Source: an uncultured Collinsella sp.
Lineage (GTDB): Bacteria > Actinomycetota > Coriobacteriia > Coriobacteriales > Coriobacteriaceae
Length of the DNA: 21,867 bases
Direction of reading: 5' to 3'
Assembly (NCBI GenBank): GCA_900555355.1
Contig: USKV01000004.1
Coordinates: forward strand, 1 to 21,867
In this document: piece after piece, positions 6,996-14,774 of the stretch
How positions within the stretch are numbered: position 1 is the stretch's first letter
Layout of the letters: each line of letters begins with the position of its first letter
Program-made: the position numbers and the translations under genes
Notes under the pieces: generated by a model
Told to the model about the DNA's origin: nothing
The model's database searches: none
Seen by the model: only the letters and a program-made list of their open reading frames with translations

Positions 6996-7413
6996 GTTAC
7001 CGATTTCAGGCGCACATCCGCCGGAATTCGCCCACTCGGTGGACTTCGGGTTTAATGCTTAGGGGCGGGGATTTACCAAAGTGAAATTTTAATGAAAAGA
7101 AACCCAGCTGCAACAATTGCCATGGCGAGGGCTCGAATTGGCCATATAGATCTAAAATAGTCACGATACCTTCTCTTTTGCTGGAACGATATATCTATAC
7201 AAGGTTGTGAGCGGAAAACAAAAAATACGTCGATTGCTATCCGACAAACGGGTCTGGAATTGCATTCACCGGCATTTCGGGGCAGATTGATACACATGTA
7301 CGAAAGGGAACCTATGTGGTGCGTTGGGTTGGAGCTGCTGCAGGCCCGATATGGATTGCGGTCTTGCGCCCCGATGTCCAAATAGGCTTCTCTCTCTAGA
7401 CGGGAAGTTGCTC
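6996..7413. other. Intergenic stretch with no convincing gene; short upstream ORF at its end
   Basis: These ~418 bases are AT-richer than the flanks. A minus-strand frame (7073-7381) ends in a basic-then-hydrophobic tail but starts with TTG and has no ribosome site. On the plus strand an ATG at 7314 with a good AAAGGGAA site 5 bases upstream opens a 23-codon frame rich in Trp/Cys/Leu, ending at 7385. It overlaps, in another frame, the region leading into the gene at 7414. It could be a leader peptide or the frameshifted true start of that gene. Confidence 0.4.
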
Positions 7414-7779
7414 ATGGACGCCATATATGACGGAGATGACTGGGTCGATCATTATACTTGGCGCCTGGTCGGCTCGAACGACAATGGGGATGTGGTGTTT
7501 GATGGACTATGTCCAAAGCATCTCCATCCTTTTGTCTCGTCGCTAATTGAGAGTTCCGCTCGTGTTGCCCCCTACAGCTCGGCATCGCTTCATGATACGG
7601 ACGTTTTGAAGACCATAAGGGAATCAATTGACGATGGCACGATGAGCGGCCCGCTGTTTTCTCGGCTTGTGGGGCTAGATAAGATTGGCTCGAAACGACT
7701 GCTTGCGGGCGAAAAAGTGGAACTCACTTATCGGTCGATGATTTCAATCCTGCGGCTAGCCGATGTTCTTCGCAAATAA
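7414..7779 (+). CDS. Hypothetical protein
   Basis: I do not recognise this 121-residue protein. It is soluble and acidic at the N-terminus (MDAIYDGDDWVDHYTWRLVG), with a helical C-terminus (LFSRLVGLDKIGSKRLLAGE, then YRSMISILRLADVLRK). That tail could form a small helical DNA- or protein-binding domain, but no family can be assigned. The ATG at 7414 has GGAAG 6 bases upstream. The same frame stays open back to a TTG at 7324, and a different frame with a better ribosome site starts at 7314, so the true N-terminus is uncertain. It stands alone downstream of the tRNA. Confidence 0.5.
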   Translation: MDAIYDGDDWVDHYTWRLVGSNDNGDVVFDGLCPKHLHPFVSSLIESSARVAPYSSASLHDTDVLKTIRESIDDGTMSGPLFSRLVGLDKIGSKRLLAGEKVELTYRSMISILRLADVLRK

Positions 7780-7817
7780 ATCCAAGCAAAACGCCGCCGG
7801 CAACTCCCCTACTCAAC

Positions 7818-7868
7818 AAAAAAGCCCCGCCAACCGCAATCCCCAAGGGAACCGCGATTAACGGGGCT
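7818..7868 (-). terminator. Terminator after the YhcH/NanQ-like gene
   Basis: On the minus strand AGCCCCG pairs with CGGGGCT as the base of a longer interrupted stem, followed by TTTTTTG. It lies about 60 bases past the stop of the minus-strand gene at 7927 and probably ends the lacX-lacC operon. Confidence 0.82.
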
Positions 7869-7926
7869 CAGGCGCGCTCCTCAATGGAATCACGCCAGCA
7901 TACGAACAGCTCAGCCGAGCAGCGCG

Positions 7927-8400
7927 TTACTCCTCCCAGTAAGCATCTGCAAGCAGCTTAAAGCAGATCTTCTTGACCGGCTGCGCGCCATCGCCCGGGA
8001 ACTCGAGCGTGGGCATATGAGGCTCGCCGGCAACAAACAGCGCAAACTTATCGTCAGCAAGATCGCCGGCAATCGAAGCGTCGGAATCGACCAGATCGTA
8101 GTCGTCCTTCTCGTCAAACTCCTGGACCAGTGTCAGGCTACCCGTAGCGACCTTAAAGGCCTCGCGGCCCTCGACGTCGATCTGCAGGTCGTGATAGCGC
8201 TGATGCGTCTCATAGTGAGCCTCGGCCTCAGGACGCGTCGTGGGAGCCATGACGTTCGCAAAGACCTTGTCGCCCAGAATCGGATGGCTGCCGACCTCGA
8301 GCTCCGCCGGGTCGTTCTCCTCGAGCCAGTCGATCAGCACGTCGAGGCCCTTGAGCATTCCGCGGTACTCCTCGATATCACCCAGTGCACCGTAAATCAT
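7927..8400 (-). CDS. YhcH/YjgK/YiaL (EbgC, NanQ) family protein
   Basis: The protein has 157 residues, normal for this cupin-like family. Landmarks are the N-terminal MIYGALGDIEEY, AHYETHQRYHDLQIDVEGRE (putative metal-site His residues) and the C-terminal VKKICFKLLAD. Members bind or anomerise acidic and amino sugars. NanQ acts on sialic acid, and EbgC is a small subunit of an evolved beta-galactosidase. The ATG is preceded by GAGGGGA at 5 bases. It is the last gene of the lacX-lacC group and so probably acts on sugars entering the amino-sugar pathway. The exact substrate is unknown. Confidence 0.85.
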   Translation of the reverse strand: MIYGALGDIEEYRGMLKGLDVLIDWLEENDPAELEVGSHPILGDKVFANVMAPTTRPEAEAHYETHQRYHDLQIDVEGREAFKVATGSLTLVQEFDEKDDYDLVDSDASIAGDLADDKFALFVAGEPHMPTLEFPGDGAQPVKKICFKLLADAYWEE

Positions 8401-8432
8401 CTAAATCCCCTCTCGGATCGTTTCCTTGGCGG

Positions 8433-8564
8433 CTACTCGATAAACGCGTTACCGACGCTGTTGCCGCCCACATACGTCTCGACCAGGGTAAGGTCGGGAT
8501 TGAACACGACAAACTCGGCGTCGCGCCCCAGCATAATGCTACCGCACTTGTCGTCGACATGAGC
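8433..8564 (-). pseudogene. 3' remnant of a second nagA
   Basis: The minus-strand frame ending at TAG 8433-8435 encodes about 42 residues matching the last 42 of the intact NagA at 11290-12459, with 33 identities. Shared stretches include DKCGSIM, GRDA, FVVF, LTLVETYVGG and SVGNAF. Homology stops at about 8564. It has no start codon or ribosome site of its own. It lies in the same frame as lacC, whose TAA is at 8598-8600, so readthrough would append it to LacC. The divergence suggests an old second deacetylase gene deleted down to its tail. Confidence 0.88.
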
Positions 8565-8597
8565 TAGCAAGCAATGCCGGGGCCGACGCCCAGGCTT

Positions 8598-9533
8598 TTA
8601 CAGCTCGGTCACGACAACGCCGTTGTAGACCTCGTCCCAACGGTCCATGACCAGATGGCCGGTCATGGGATCCATGGCATTGAGCTTGCCGCAGGTGTTG
8701 GCGGTACGCAGCACCGTCTCGTCGTCCGCGCCAGCAGCAATGGCATGCGCGAAGCCAGCGATAGTGGAGTCACCAGAGCCCGTGGCGTTAACGGCAGGGA
8801 TGTCGGGCGTCTTTGCGCGGAACGCACGGCCATTGTGGAAGCCAACGGAGCCGGCAGCACCCATGGACACGACGACCCAGGGGATATCGGAGAAGCGGGC
8901 ATCAGAGGCGAGCGCGGCGCGGAGCTCGTCCACATCGTCGGTGGTAAAGCTCGTACCCAGAAGGCCGTTGATCTCGGTCAGGTTAGGCTTGACCAGCTCG
9001 GGCTTAATTTCGGACTTAAGGGCGGCCTCGAGCGAAGCACCCGAAGTATCGAGCAGTACCTTGGCACCGGCGTTCTCGGCAATGCCCGTTATCTTGGCAT
9101 AGTAGTCTGCCTCGACACCGCGGGGCAGCGAACCCGAGATGGTGACGACGTCGGCCTTGCCCGCAAGCTCGGTAAACTTGGCAGTAAAGGCATCGAGCTC
9201 CTCGGGGGCAATTGTCGGACCGCTCTCGAGCAGCTCGGTCTGGTTGCCGGCGTGGAGGATGTTGAGGCAAATGCGAGTCTCGCCCTTGATGGGCACAAAA
9301 TCATTCTTAATGCCGTTAGCGTCCATGAGCTCGGCCATATAGGCGCCCATATGGCCACCAAGCAGGCCGGTTGCCACAACGTCGTCGCCCAACTGACCAA
9401 GGACACGGGCCACGTTGAGGCCCTTGCCGCCGGCGGTCTTTTCGGGCGTCACACGGTTGACGTCGTCGATAACGAGCTCATCGAGCTGATAGCGCGTATC
9501 GACAGACGGGTTCATCGTAACGGTGAGGATCAT
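8598..9533 (-). CDS. lacC: Tagatose-6-phosphate kinase (LacC-like, PfkB family)
   Basis: This kinase makes tagatose-1,6-bisphosphate from tagatose-6-phosphate and ATP; related enzymes act on fructose-1-phosphate. It has 311 residues, normal length. PfkB landmarks are MILTVTMNPSVDTRY at the N-terminus, the sugar-binding TAGGKGLNVARVL (33-45), SGSLPRGV (133-140), KPNLTEI (182-188) and the ATP/catalytic NATGSGDSTIAGF with base Asp255. GDST rather than GDSM is closer to LacC than FruK in my recollection. AAGGAG lies 7 bases before the ATG. It sits 59 bases after lacX and fits downstream of AgaS, which yields tagatose-6-phosphate. FruK activity is the main alternative. Confidence 0.88.
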   Translation of the reverse strand: MILTVTMNPSVDTRYQLDELVIDDVNRVTPEKTAGGKGLNVARVLGQLGDDVVATGLLGGHMGAYMAELMDANGIKNDFVPIKGETRICLNILHAGNQTELLESGPTIAPEELDAFTAKFTELAGKADVVTISGSLPRGVEADYYAKITGIAENAGAKVLLDTSGASLEAALKSEIKPELVKPNLTEINGLLGTSFTTDDVDELRAALASDARFSDIPWVVVSMGAAGSVGFHNGRAFRAKTPDIPAVNATGSGDSTIAGFAHAIAAGADDETVLRTANTCGKLNAMDPMTGHLVMDRWDEVYNGVVVTEL

Positions 9534-9592
9534 TTTTAGCTCCTTATCTCGCAGGCTCCTTGTGCCTCGCGATACGAGTCGACAAAACGGAA

Positions 9593-10474
9593 TTACAGAA
9601 TCTCAATCGTGAACGAGCGAACGACGGTCTCCTTGGGCTTGGCGACAAGGCAGCCGCGCTTATGCTCAAGCACGTCGTCCTCATCGGAACAGGTCGAAAG
9701 ACCGCCCCAAGGCTCAACCGCCACAAAATCGCCCTCGGGCTTGCTCCACACAATGAGATATGGGAAGTCCTCAAAGCTCAGGCGGACGCCCTTGTCCTCG
9801 CCCTTTTTGGAAAGCGTGACCTGACGGCTCTCGAGCACGTCAAAGATGGTCTCCGCAAAATCGAAGAGCTCATGCGACAGGGGTAGCGTCTTTCCCACCA
9901 TAGGGTTCTTGGAGCGGTTAGCCACATCAATCAATCCGGTCGAGGGTACGGCGGTGCAAAGCTCCGCAGCCTCGTCTTTCTCAAAGCGCAACTCGTAGTC
10001 CGTATAGGCCTCGCCCTCATCGAGCGGACACCTAAAGCCGGGATGACCGCCGATAAAGAACGGCATGTCCTCGGTTCCCTCGTTGGTCACCTCATAGGAA
10101 ACGCGCACGGCAGCGGCCTCGAGCGTATAACGAGCGACAAGCTTAAACGGGTACGGATAATCGCTCAGCAGCGCGGCGTTATCCTCCGAAGCCAGGCACA
10201 TCGCCAGCTCGTTCTCGCCTTGGCTCAGCAGCTTCCACTCCTGCTTGCGCGCAAACCCGTGGCGAGCGAGCTTTACATGATGCCCGGCAAACGTCATGGC
10301 GCTGTTGTCGCGCAAGCCTCCGCAAATCGGGAAGCAAATCGGTGCTTGGCCGGACCACACGGCGGGATCGCCCTGCCACAAGTACTCGCGACCTCCAGCC
10401 TCAATCGAGGTAAACGAACCACCAGCCGTGGACACCTTAATAGAAATCGAATCGTTGGAGAGAGCGTATTCCAT
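9593..10474 (-). CDS. lacX: LacX-type aldose 1-epimerase family protein
   Basis: This is a 293-residue mutarotase-fold protein of the LacX subgroup, shorter than and distinct from GalM. Landmarks are the N-terminal SISIKVSTAGGSFTSIE, YLWQGDPAVWSGQAPICFP, the putative catalytic His of KLARHGFARKQEW, GGHPGFRCPL, and the Glu of VAVEPWGGLSTCSDE near the C-terminus. LacX is encoded in lactococcal lac operons beside the tagatose pathway genes and is thought to act on sugar anomers. The ATG has AAAGGA 6 bases upstream. It is the first gene of a minus-strand group with lacC, the nagA remnant and the yhcH-like gene. The exact substrate is not settled. Confidence 0.86.
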   Translation of the reverse strand: MEYALSNDSISIKVSTAGGSFTSIEAGGREYLWQGDPAVWSGQAPICFPICGGLRDNSAMTFAGHHVKLARHGFARKQEWKLLSQGENELAMCLASEDNAALLSDYPYPFKLVARYTLEAAAVRVSYEVTNEGTEDMPFFIGGHPGFRCPLDEGEAYTDYELRFEKDEAAELCTAVPSTGLIDVANRSKNPMVGKTLPLSHELFDFAETIFDVLESRQVTLSKKGEDKGVRLSFEDFPYLIVWSKPEGDFVAVEPWGGLSTCSDEDDVLEHKRGCLVAKPKETVVRSFTIEIL

Positions 10475-10629
10475 TGCCCATCCTTTCGAACAACTGCTTT
10501 TGCTCGCAAGTACCTGTCTCGGCCCTGACCGAAGGACAAACCCGCACGTTCATCGATGCGTCCGGTATCCCAGCCATGCAACGGGGTACCATACAGACAT
10601 TGACGTCATTACAGCTGAAAGGCCTTCTT

Positions 10630-11214
10630 ATGCGAACCATCATCCTCTACGCCTCGCGCCACCACGGCAATACGAAAAAGCTCGTGGACGCCATCGTTGA
10701 AGCGCACCCCGAGATCGATACCCTCGATGTAAAGACGCTCGGTAAAAACGAGTATCCCGACCTGCACGAATACCATCTGATCGGTGTCGCCACGGGCATC
10801 TATTACTCCGAGATCGACAAGGACATGGCACGCGTGCTCACGAACGTGCTGCAGCCGCAGGACAAGGTGTTTGGCCTTATGACCTATGGCGGCAAAAACA
10901 AGTGGTACGGCAAGGATATCGATGGCATCTGCCGCATGAGGCAGGCCATCTTTATGGGTGTCTACGGCTGCCCCGGCTTTGATACGTGGGGGCCGTTCAA
11001 ACTCACCGGCGGTGTCCAAAAGGGACACCCAACCGCTGAGGAAATTAAGGGCGCCGTCGACTTCTTCGACAAGATCGAAGACGAGTATGGCGACATCATC
11101 GTCGAAGAGTACGCCAAGCGCGAAAAGCGCCTAGCATACGAGAAGGAGCATCCTGCGGGAGGTCTGGTGGCCGGCGTTAAGCGCACGGCAAAGAAGATCG
11201 CTAACAAGCTGTAA
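10630..11214 (+). CDS. Flavodoxin-family protein
   Basis: This 194-residue cytoplasmic FMN-binding protein is likely an electron carrier or reductase. The N-terminus TIILYASRHHGNTKKLVDAI is a beta-strand followed by the phosphate-binding loop of flavodoxins. GVATGIYYSEIDKDM and FGLMTYGGKNKWYG follow as later flavin-site loops. The C-terminal ~40 residues are Lys/Glu-rich with a Lys-rich end, an extension beyond the core fold. The ATG at 10630 with AAAGG 7 bases upstream begins the conserved strand; earlier in-frame starts add unrelated sequence. It is divergent from lacX, convergent with nagA, and followed by its own terminator, so it is probably unrelated to the sugar pathway. Confidence 0.85.
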   Translation: MRTIILYASRHHGNTKKLVDAIVEAHPEIDTLDVKTLGKNEYPDLHEYHLIGVATGIYYSEIDKDMARVLTNVLQPQDKVFGLMTYGGKNKWYGKDIDGICRMRQAIFMGVYGCPGFDTWGPFKLTGGVQKGHPTAEEIKGAVDFFDKIEDEYGDIIVEEYAKREKRLAYEKEHPAGGLVAGVKRTAKKIANKL

Positions 11215-11245
11215 CTGTGAAGGTGCTTTTGAGCGTTTAACCCAT

Positions 11246-11283
11246 ACGGCGGGTCCGAGCAGATTCGGGCCCGCCGTCTTTTT
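11246..11283 (+). terminator. Rho-independent terminator after the flavodoxin gene
   Basis: A 13-base stem (ACGGCGGGTCCGA with one G-U pair) and a 6-base loop are followed by CTTTTT. It separates the flavodoxin gene from the convergent nagA. Confidence 0.9.
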
Positions 11284-11289
11284 CTATCG

Positions 11290-12459
11290 TTACTCGGTAA
11301 AGGCGTTGCCGACGCTCTGGCCGCCAACATACGTCTCGACGAGGGTGAGCTCATGGTCGAACACGACAAAGTCGGCGTCGCGACCCGGCATGATGCTGCC
11401 GCACTTATCCTCGATGTGCGCGGAGCGTGCCGGCACCTCGGTTGCCATGCGAATGGCGATATCGGCGCTGGCGATGCCCCAGTCGACGATGTTCTTGACG
11501 CCCTGGGCAAGCGTGAGCACCGAGCCGGCAATGCTCTTGCCGTCGGCGAGCCAGCACAGGTTGTCCTTCATGATGACATCCATGCCACCACTGGTGTAGC
11601 TGCCCTCGGGCATGCCGCCGCAGCCCAGACAGTCAGTGATGAGCACCGTGTGTTGCCAGCCCTTTGCCTGCAGCAGCGCCTTGATGGCGGCAGGGTTAAC
11701 GTGCTTGCCGTCACAGATGATCTCGGCGTAGGTCTCAGGCGTGGACATGGCAGCACCCACGACACCGGGCTCGCGGTGATGCAGCCCGCGCTGGCCGTTA
11801 TAGGTATGCGTAAAGCAGCTGGCACCGGCGTTGATGGCGGCGATGCACTCATCGTAGGTGGCGTCGGAGTGACCGATGCTGGTCACCACACCCTTGGCAT
11901 TCAGAGCAGCCGCATAAGCAGCGGCACCGTCGCGCTCGGCCGCCATGGCGCTCTTAACGATGCGACCACCCGCAGCCTCCTGCCACTGGTCGAAGACCTC
12001 CTCGGAGGGATCGATCAGGTAAGCGGGGTTCTGCGCGCCCACATGCTTCATGGTAAAGAAGGGGCCCTCCAGGTAGATGCCCTGAATGCGAGCACCGCAG
12101 AAGTCGGGGCCGCGACCCTCGTCCGCCTGAGCGATGGCGGCGCAGGCGTCCTTGATCTGCTCGACGCCATCGGTGAACGTCGTGGGCAGCCAGCTGGTGG
12201 TACCGCGACGGGCGAGCTCGGTCGAGCTGATATCGATGCCCTCGGGATCGTTATCGGTAGTTGAGTGGTTGTAGAAGCCGTGGATGTGAGTATCGACCAT
12301 ACCCGGTGCGATCCACGATCCCGTGTAGTCCTTAATCTCGCAAGAGGGCTCGTCGGCCTGCCAGGCGCCAAAGACGCCATCCTCGACCATAAGATAGCCG
12401 CCCAGTTGCGGGCCTGCCGGCAAGAAGAACTTGTCAGCCTTAATTGCGTACGTGCTCAT
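11290..12459 (-). CDS. nagA: N-acetylhexosamine-6-phosphate deacetylase (NagA/AgaA)
   Basis: This enzyme hydrolyses GlcNAc-6-phosphate or GalNAc-6-phosphate to the amino sugar phosphate and acetate. It has 389 residues, usual length. Amidohydrolase motifs are the metal-binding HxH in APGMVDTHIHG, the metal Glu in YLEGPFF, the His of SIGHSDATYDE, the His residues of CFTHTYNGQRGLHHREPG, DGKHVNP, and the catalytic Asp in LITDCLGCGG. The ATG at 12459 with AAGGAG 5 bases upstream is preferred over the GTG at 12465, which overlaps that site. It lies downstream of agaS but beyond a strong terminator, so it may have its own promoter. The AgaS/LacC context favours GalNAc-6-phosphate, but sequence does not separate the two substrates. 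Confidence 0.92.
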   Translation of the reverse strand: MSTYAIKADKFFLPAGPQLGGYLMVEDGVFGAWQADEPSCEIKDYTGSWIAPGMVDTHIHGFYNHSTTDNDPEGIDISSTELARRGTTSWLPTTFTDGVEQIKDACAAIAQADEGRGPDFCGARIQGIYLEGPFFTMKHVGAQNPAYLIDPSEEVFDQWQEAAGGRIVKSAMAAERDGAAAYAAALNAKGVVTSIGHSDATYDECIAAINAGASCFTHTYNGQRGLHHREPGVVGAAMSTPETYAEIICDGKHVNPAAIKALLQAKGWQHTVLITDCLGCGGMPEGSYTSGGMDVIMKDNLCWLADGKSIAGSVLTLAQGVKNIVDWGIASADIAIRMATEVPARSAHIEDKCGSIMPGRDADFVVFDHELTLVETYVGGQSVGNAFTE

Positions 12460-12521
12460 ATGCACTCCTTGCTTCTAAAGCAGTTGACTGTGGTGATGCT
12501 TATACCCAGCACACGTAAAAC

Positions 12522-12558
12522 AAAAAGCGCCCGCCCGCCGTTATGAGCGGACGGGCGC
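12522..12558 (-). terminator. Terminator after agaS
   Basis: GCGCCCGCCCGC pairs with a downstream complement with one mismatch. On the minus strand it is followed by TTTTTG. It lies just past the agaS stop and upstream of nagA, so readthrough or a separate promoter must feed nagA. Confidence 0.88.
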
Positions 12559-12576
12559 CCTTACAGGGGGACGCGA

Positions 12577-13743
12577 TTAAGCGGTGAAGGGGTGAATCGT
12601 CACGCCCTTAACCACGCGGTTGACCGTGCCGGTGGGGCTCGGCGTATCGGGCGTGTTGCCCACGCGCACGGAGTTGAGCAGGCTGATAGCCTGGGCAAAC
12701 ATCACGAACGGCAGAGCAAGGTAGCCCTCGGGAAGTGCCTCGTAGCCCTTAAAGGTGAAGGACTCACCCTCATAGACGGTGGCACCTTCCTGCTGAACGG
12801 CGATGGTGTGCTGAGCGATCTCGTCGCCACCGATCTCGTTGAGGATGTCGATGTCGTACTGACGGGTGTAGGCGTCGTTATTGACGAACACGAAGACGAG
12901 CGTCTTATCGTCGACGAAGGACTTAGGTCCGTGACGATAGCCCATGGAGGTGTCGTAAGAAGTAGCGACCAGACCGTGAGCGAGCTCAAGGATCTTGAGC
13001 TGGCTCTCCTGGGCAAGGCCACCGAAGGAGCCAGAACCCAAGTAGGTCACGCGGTTGAAGTCGCCAGCGAGGTAATCGGCGACCTCGGACTCGCGAGCGA
13101 TAACCTCCTCGCCCATCTTGGCGATGGTCTCGACCCACTCGGCCTTCTGCTCGTCAGAGGCAGTGTCGAAAATAAGGGTGGAGAGCAGGGTCATGCAGGA
13201 ATAAGAACCGGTCATGGCGAAGCCCTTGTCGTTGGCGCGCGGAATGAGCAGCGTCAGCGCGTTGGGATCATCGGCAGACTCGACGGCGAGCTTGCCCTCG
13301 GGAGCGCAAGTGATGTTGAGGAACTTGACGTTGTGGACGAGCTCCTTGGCAACGGCAACGGCGGCAAGGCTCTCGGGGCTGTTGCCAGAGCGGGCAAAGG
13401 AAACCACGAGCGTGGGATCCTCGGCGCGCAGGAAGTCGCGCGGAGCGCTCACGATGTCGGTCGTGGCGATGGGCTTAAAGTCGTAGAGATCAGTGTTGCC
13501 AGCGTGACGCAGGTACGGGGCGCAGGTATCGCCAACATAGTCGGACGTACCGGCACCGGTGAAGACAACGGACAGACGGCCCTCGCCCATAGCGCGAGCC
13601 TCGGCCAGGAAGGCCTCGATGGCCTCCTTGTTCTCGCGATAGATGTTGAGCGTATCACGCCAAAGCTCGGGCTGCTGAGCAATCTCGGCCGTGGTGATCT
13701 GGGCGCCGAGCTCGGTGAGCTCCTCGACACTCTTCTCGAACAT
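12577..13743 (-). CDS. agaS: AgaS-type galactosamine-6-phosphate deaminase/isomerase (SIS domains)
   Basis: This enzyme converts galactosamine-6-phosphate to tagatose-6-phosphate and ammonia. The 388-residue protein has two SIS sugar-isomerase domains. The first (~40-200) contains VVFTGAGTSDYVGD and VVSFARSGNSPESL. The second (~205-360) contains VTYLGSGSFGGLAQES and SMGYRHGPKSFVDD. The N-terminal TTAEIAQQPELW and the C-terminal PSPTGTVNRVVKGVTIHPF are AgaS landmarks that separate it from GlmS-type enzymes. AGAGAGG lies 8 bases before the ATG. A -10 element and a GntR operator lie just upstream, so it is probably induced when amino sugar is present. The pathway continues through LacC. Confidence 0.92.
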   Translation of the reverse strand: MFEKSVEELTELGAQITTAEIAQQPELWRDTLNIYRENKEAIEAFLAEARAMGEGRLSVVFTGAGTSDYVGDTCAPYLRHAGNTDLYDFKPIATTDIVSAPRDFLRAEDPTLVVSFARSGNSPESLAAVAVAKELVHNVKFLNITCAPEGKLAVESADDPNALTLLIPRANDKGFAMTGSYSCMTLLSTLIFDTASDEQKAEWVETIAKMGEEVIARESEVADYLAGDFNRVTYLGSGSFGGLAQESQLKILELAHGLVATSYDTSMGYRHGPKSFVDDKTLVFVFVNNDAYTRQYDIDILNEIGGDEIAQHTIAVQQEGATVYEGESFTFKGYEALPEGYLALPFVMFAQAISLLNSVRVGNTPDTPSPTGTVNRVVKGVTIHPFTA

Positions 13744-13782
13744 TTTTAATACCTCTCTCTAGAAGTAATCCTCTGACGTGCA

Positions 13783-13788
13783 ATTATA
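13783..13788 (-). promoter_or_regulatory. Consensus -10 element of the agaS promoter
   Basis: TATAAT occurs on the minus strand 40 bases before the agaS ATG. The -35 region expected 17 bases upstream has a weak match and is covered by the GntR operator at 13805-13818, which would allow repression by occlusion. Confidence 0.6.
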
Positions 13789-13804
13789 CACTTCGGTTGG
13801 TTAT

Positions 13805-13818
13805 CTGGTAGTAACCAG
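13805..13818. promoter_or_regulatory. DasR/NagR-like GntR operator before agaS
   Basis: CTGGT-AGTA-ACCAG is a perfect 5-base inverted repeat with a 4-base centre. It matches the TGGT-N4-ACCA form known for HutC-type amino-sugar regulators such as DasR. Thirteen bases recur exactly at 18098-18110 before the PTS operon. Confidence 0.75.
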
Positions 13819-13857
13819 TTAAATGCAAAGAATCATCATATGGAAACGATGCGGACA

Positions 13858-14589
13858 CTAGTTGCTACGCTGGTGGTAAACCTTGTATTTAAACTGATCG
13901 GCACGAGCAACCGAGAGTGTGTACTCCACAACCTCGTTTGACTCGTTATACGTAGTCCTGACCAAATCGAGCACAGGCGAGCCCTCGACAATTCCCAAAA
14001 GGTGGGCGTCGGTGGGGCGGGCTATGCTCGCATAGAACTCCTCTTCGGCCACGCGTATCTTTTGCTGAAAGTCTTGCTCAATCACATCGTAAAGCGGCTT
14101 ACGCTCCAGCAGCGGTCGCTTTAGGGACAGAAATTGACGAACCGGTAGATAGCTGCGTTCGACCATCATGGGCATGTTATCGGCAGAACGAAGGCGCTTA
14201 AGCTTAAAAATGCGATCACCGATACGCAATCCCATATGCTCGGCCAGATTCTTATCGGCCTCCATCTCGCGAAACTCGAGAATCGTGGTCTCGGGGTCGC
14301 GACCCATCGCGCGCATCTGCTCGGTAAAGCTGTAGGACTGCATAAGATTGGTTGCTTTTGCCGAACGGTCGGTCACAAAGGTACCGCGACCGTGCTGCCG
14401 AACCACCAGTCCTAAACGCTCCAGTTCCTGCAGAGCCAGGCGTACCGTAGTGCGCGAGAGACCATAGCGCTCCGAAAGTTCGCGCTCGGAAGGAATCATG
14501 TCACCGGCGCGATATTCATGGTCGATCTTTTCGGTCAGAATATCGACCAGCTGATCGTACAGCGGTTGCTTACGCGCTCCGATCGCCAT
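13858..14589 (-). CDS. GntR/HutC-family regulator of amino-sugar genes (DasR/NagR/AgaR-like)
   Basis: This 243-residue transcriptional regulator has an N-terminal winged helix-turn-helix (~8-76: MIPSERELSERYGLSRTTVR, then ELERLGLVVRQHGRGTFVT). A UTRA effector domain (~88-238) starts at SYSFTEQMRAMGRDP and includes ERSYLPVRQF. Relatives bind GlcN-6-P, GlcNAc-6-P or the galacto-equivalents, which release them from TGGT-N4-ACCA sites. Such sites occur before agaS (13805) and the PTS IIA gene (18098), supporting this protein as local repressor. GGAGG lies 5 bases before the ATG. It sits between the PTS operon and agaS on the same strand. The specific effector is inferred from context only. Confidence 0.9.
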   Translation of the reverse strand: MAIGARKQPLYDQLVDILTEKIDHEYRAGDMIPSERELSERYGLSRTTVRLALQELERLGLVVRQHGRGTFVTDRSAKATNLMQSYSFTEQMRAMGRDPETTILEFREMEADKNLAEHMGLRIGDRIFKLKRLRSADNMPMMVERSYLPVRQFLSLKRPLLERKPLYDVIEQDFQQKIRVAEEEFYASIARPTDAHLLGIVEGSPVLDLVRTTYNESNEVVEYTLSVARADQFKYKVYHQRSN

Positions 14590-14670
14590 CCTATCCTCCC
14601 TTTTGCTCGAATTCGGCTAACTACCTAGGGTGTTTAGCATTATCTGTCTGCCACACCCGAATCATCAAGA

Positions 14671-14708
14671 AAACAAAAGCCGCGCGCTCTTTCGAGCACG
14701 CGGCTTTT
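14671..14708. terminator. Terminator after the mannose-family PTS operon
   Basis: A 15-base stem (AAAAGCCGCGCGCTC, one mismatch) with loop TTTC lies past the IID stop. On the minus strand it ends in TTTTGTTT and on the plus strand in TTTTAA, so it could work in both directions. It separates the PTS operon from the GntR gene. Confidence 0.85.
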
Positions 14709-14774
14709 AACATACACATGGCTTAAGGGGTCGGGGTGTGAGCCGCGTAGGGACACACCCCTCAAGCTAGAGCC

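Noticed and set aside
7073-7381. Minus-strand frame of 102 codons with a basic-hydrophobic C-terminal tail
   Set aside because: It starts with TTG, has no ribosome site, and its N-terminal half has no recognisable pattern. The tail could be a remnant of a membrane protein, but this is not supportable.
6972-7779. Integrated element using tRNA-Thr as attachment site
   Set aside because: No integrase, no repeat of the tRNA 3' end downstream, and the tRNA keeps its own terminator immediately after it.
8378-8567. Overlapping short frames on both strands over the nagA remnant
   Set aside because: The frame ending at 8433 has clear homology to NagA; the other frames are shadows without ribosome sites.
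8574-9539. Long plus-strand open frame opposite lacC (and similar ones opposite agaS, nagA, IID and DeoR genes)
   Set aside because: These arise from GC-rich codon usage on the opposite strand; the minus-strand products have complete family motifs and ribosome sites.
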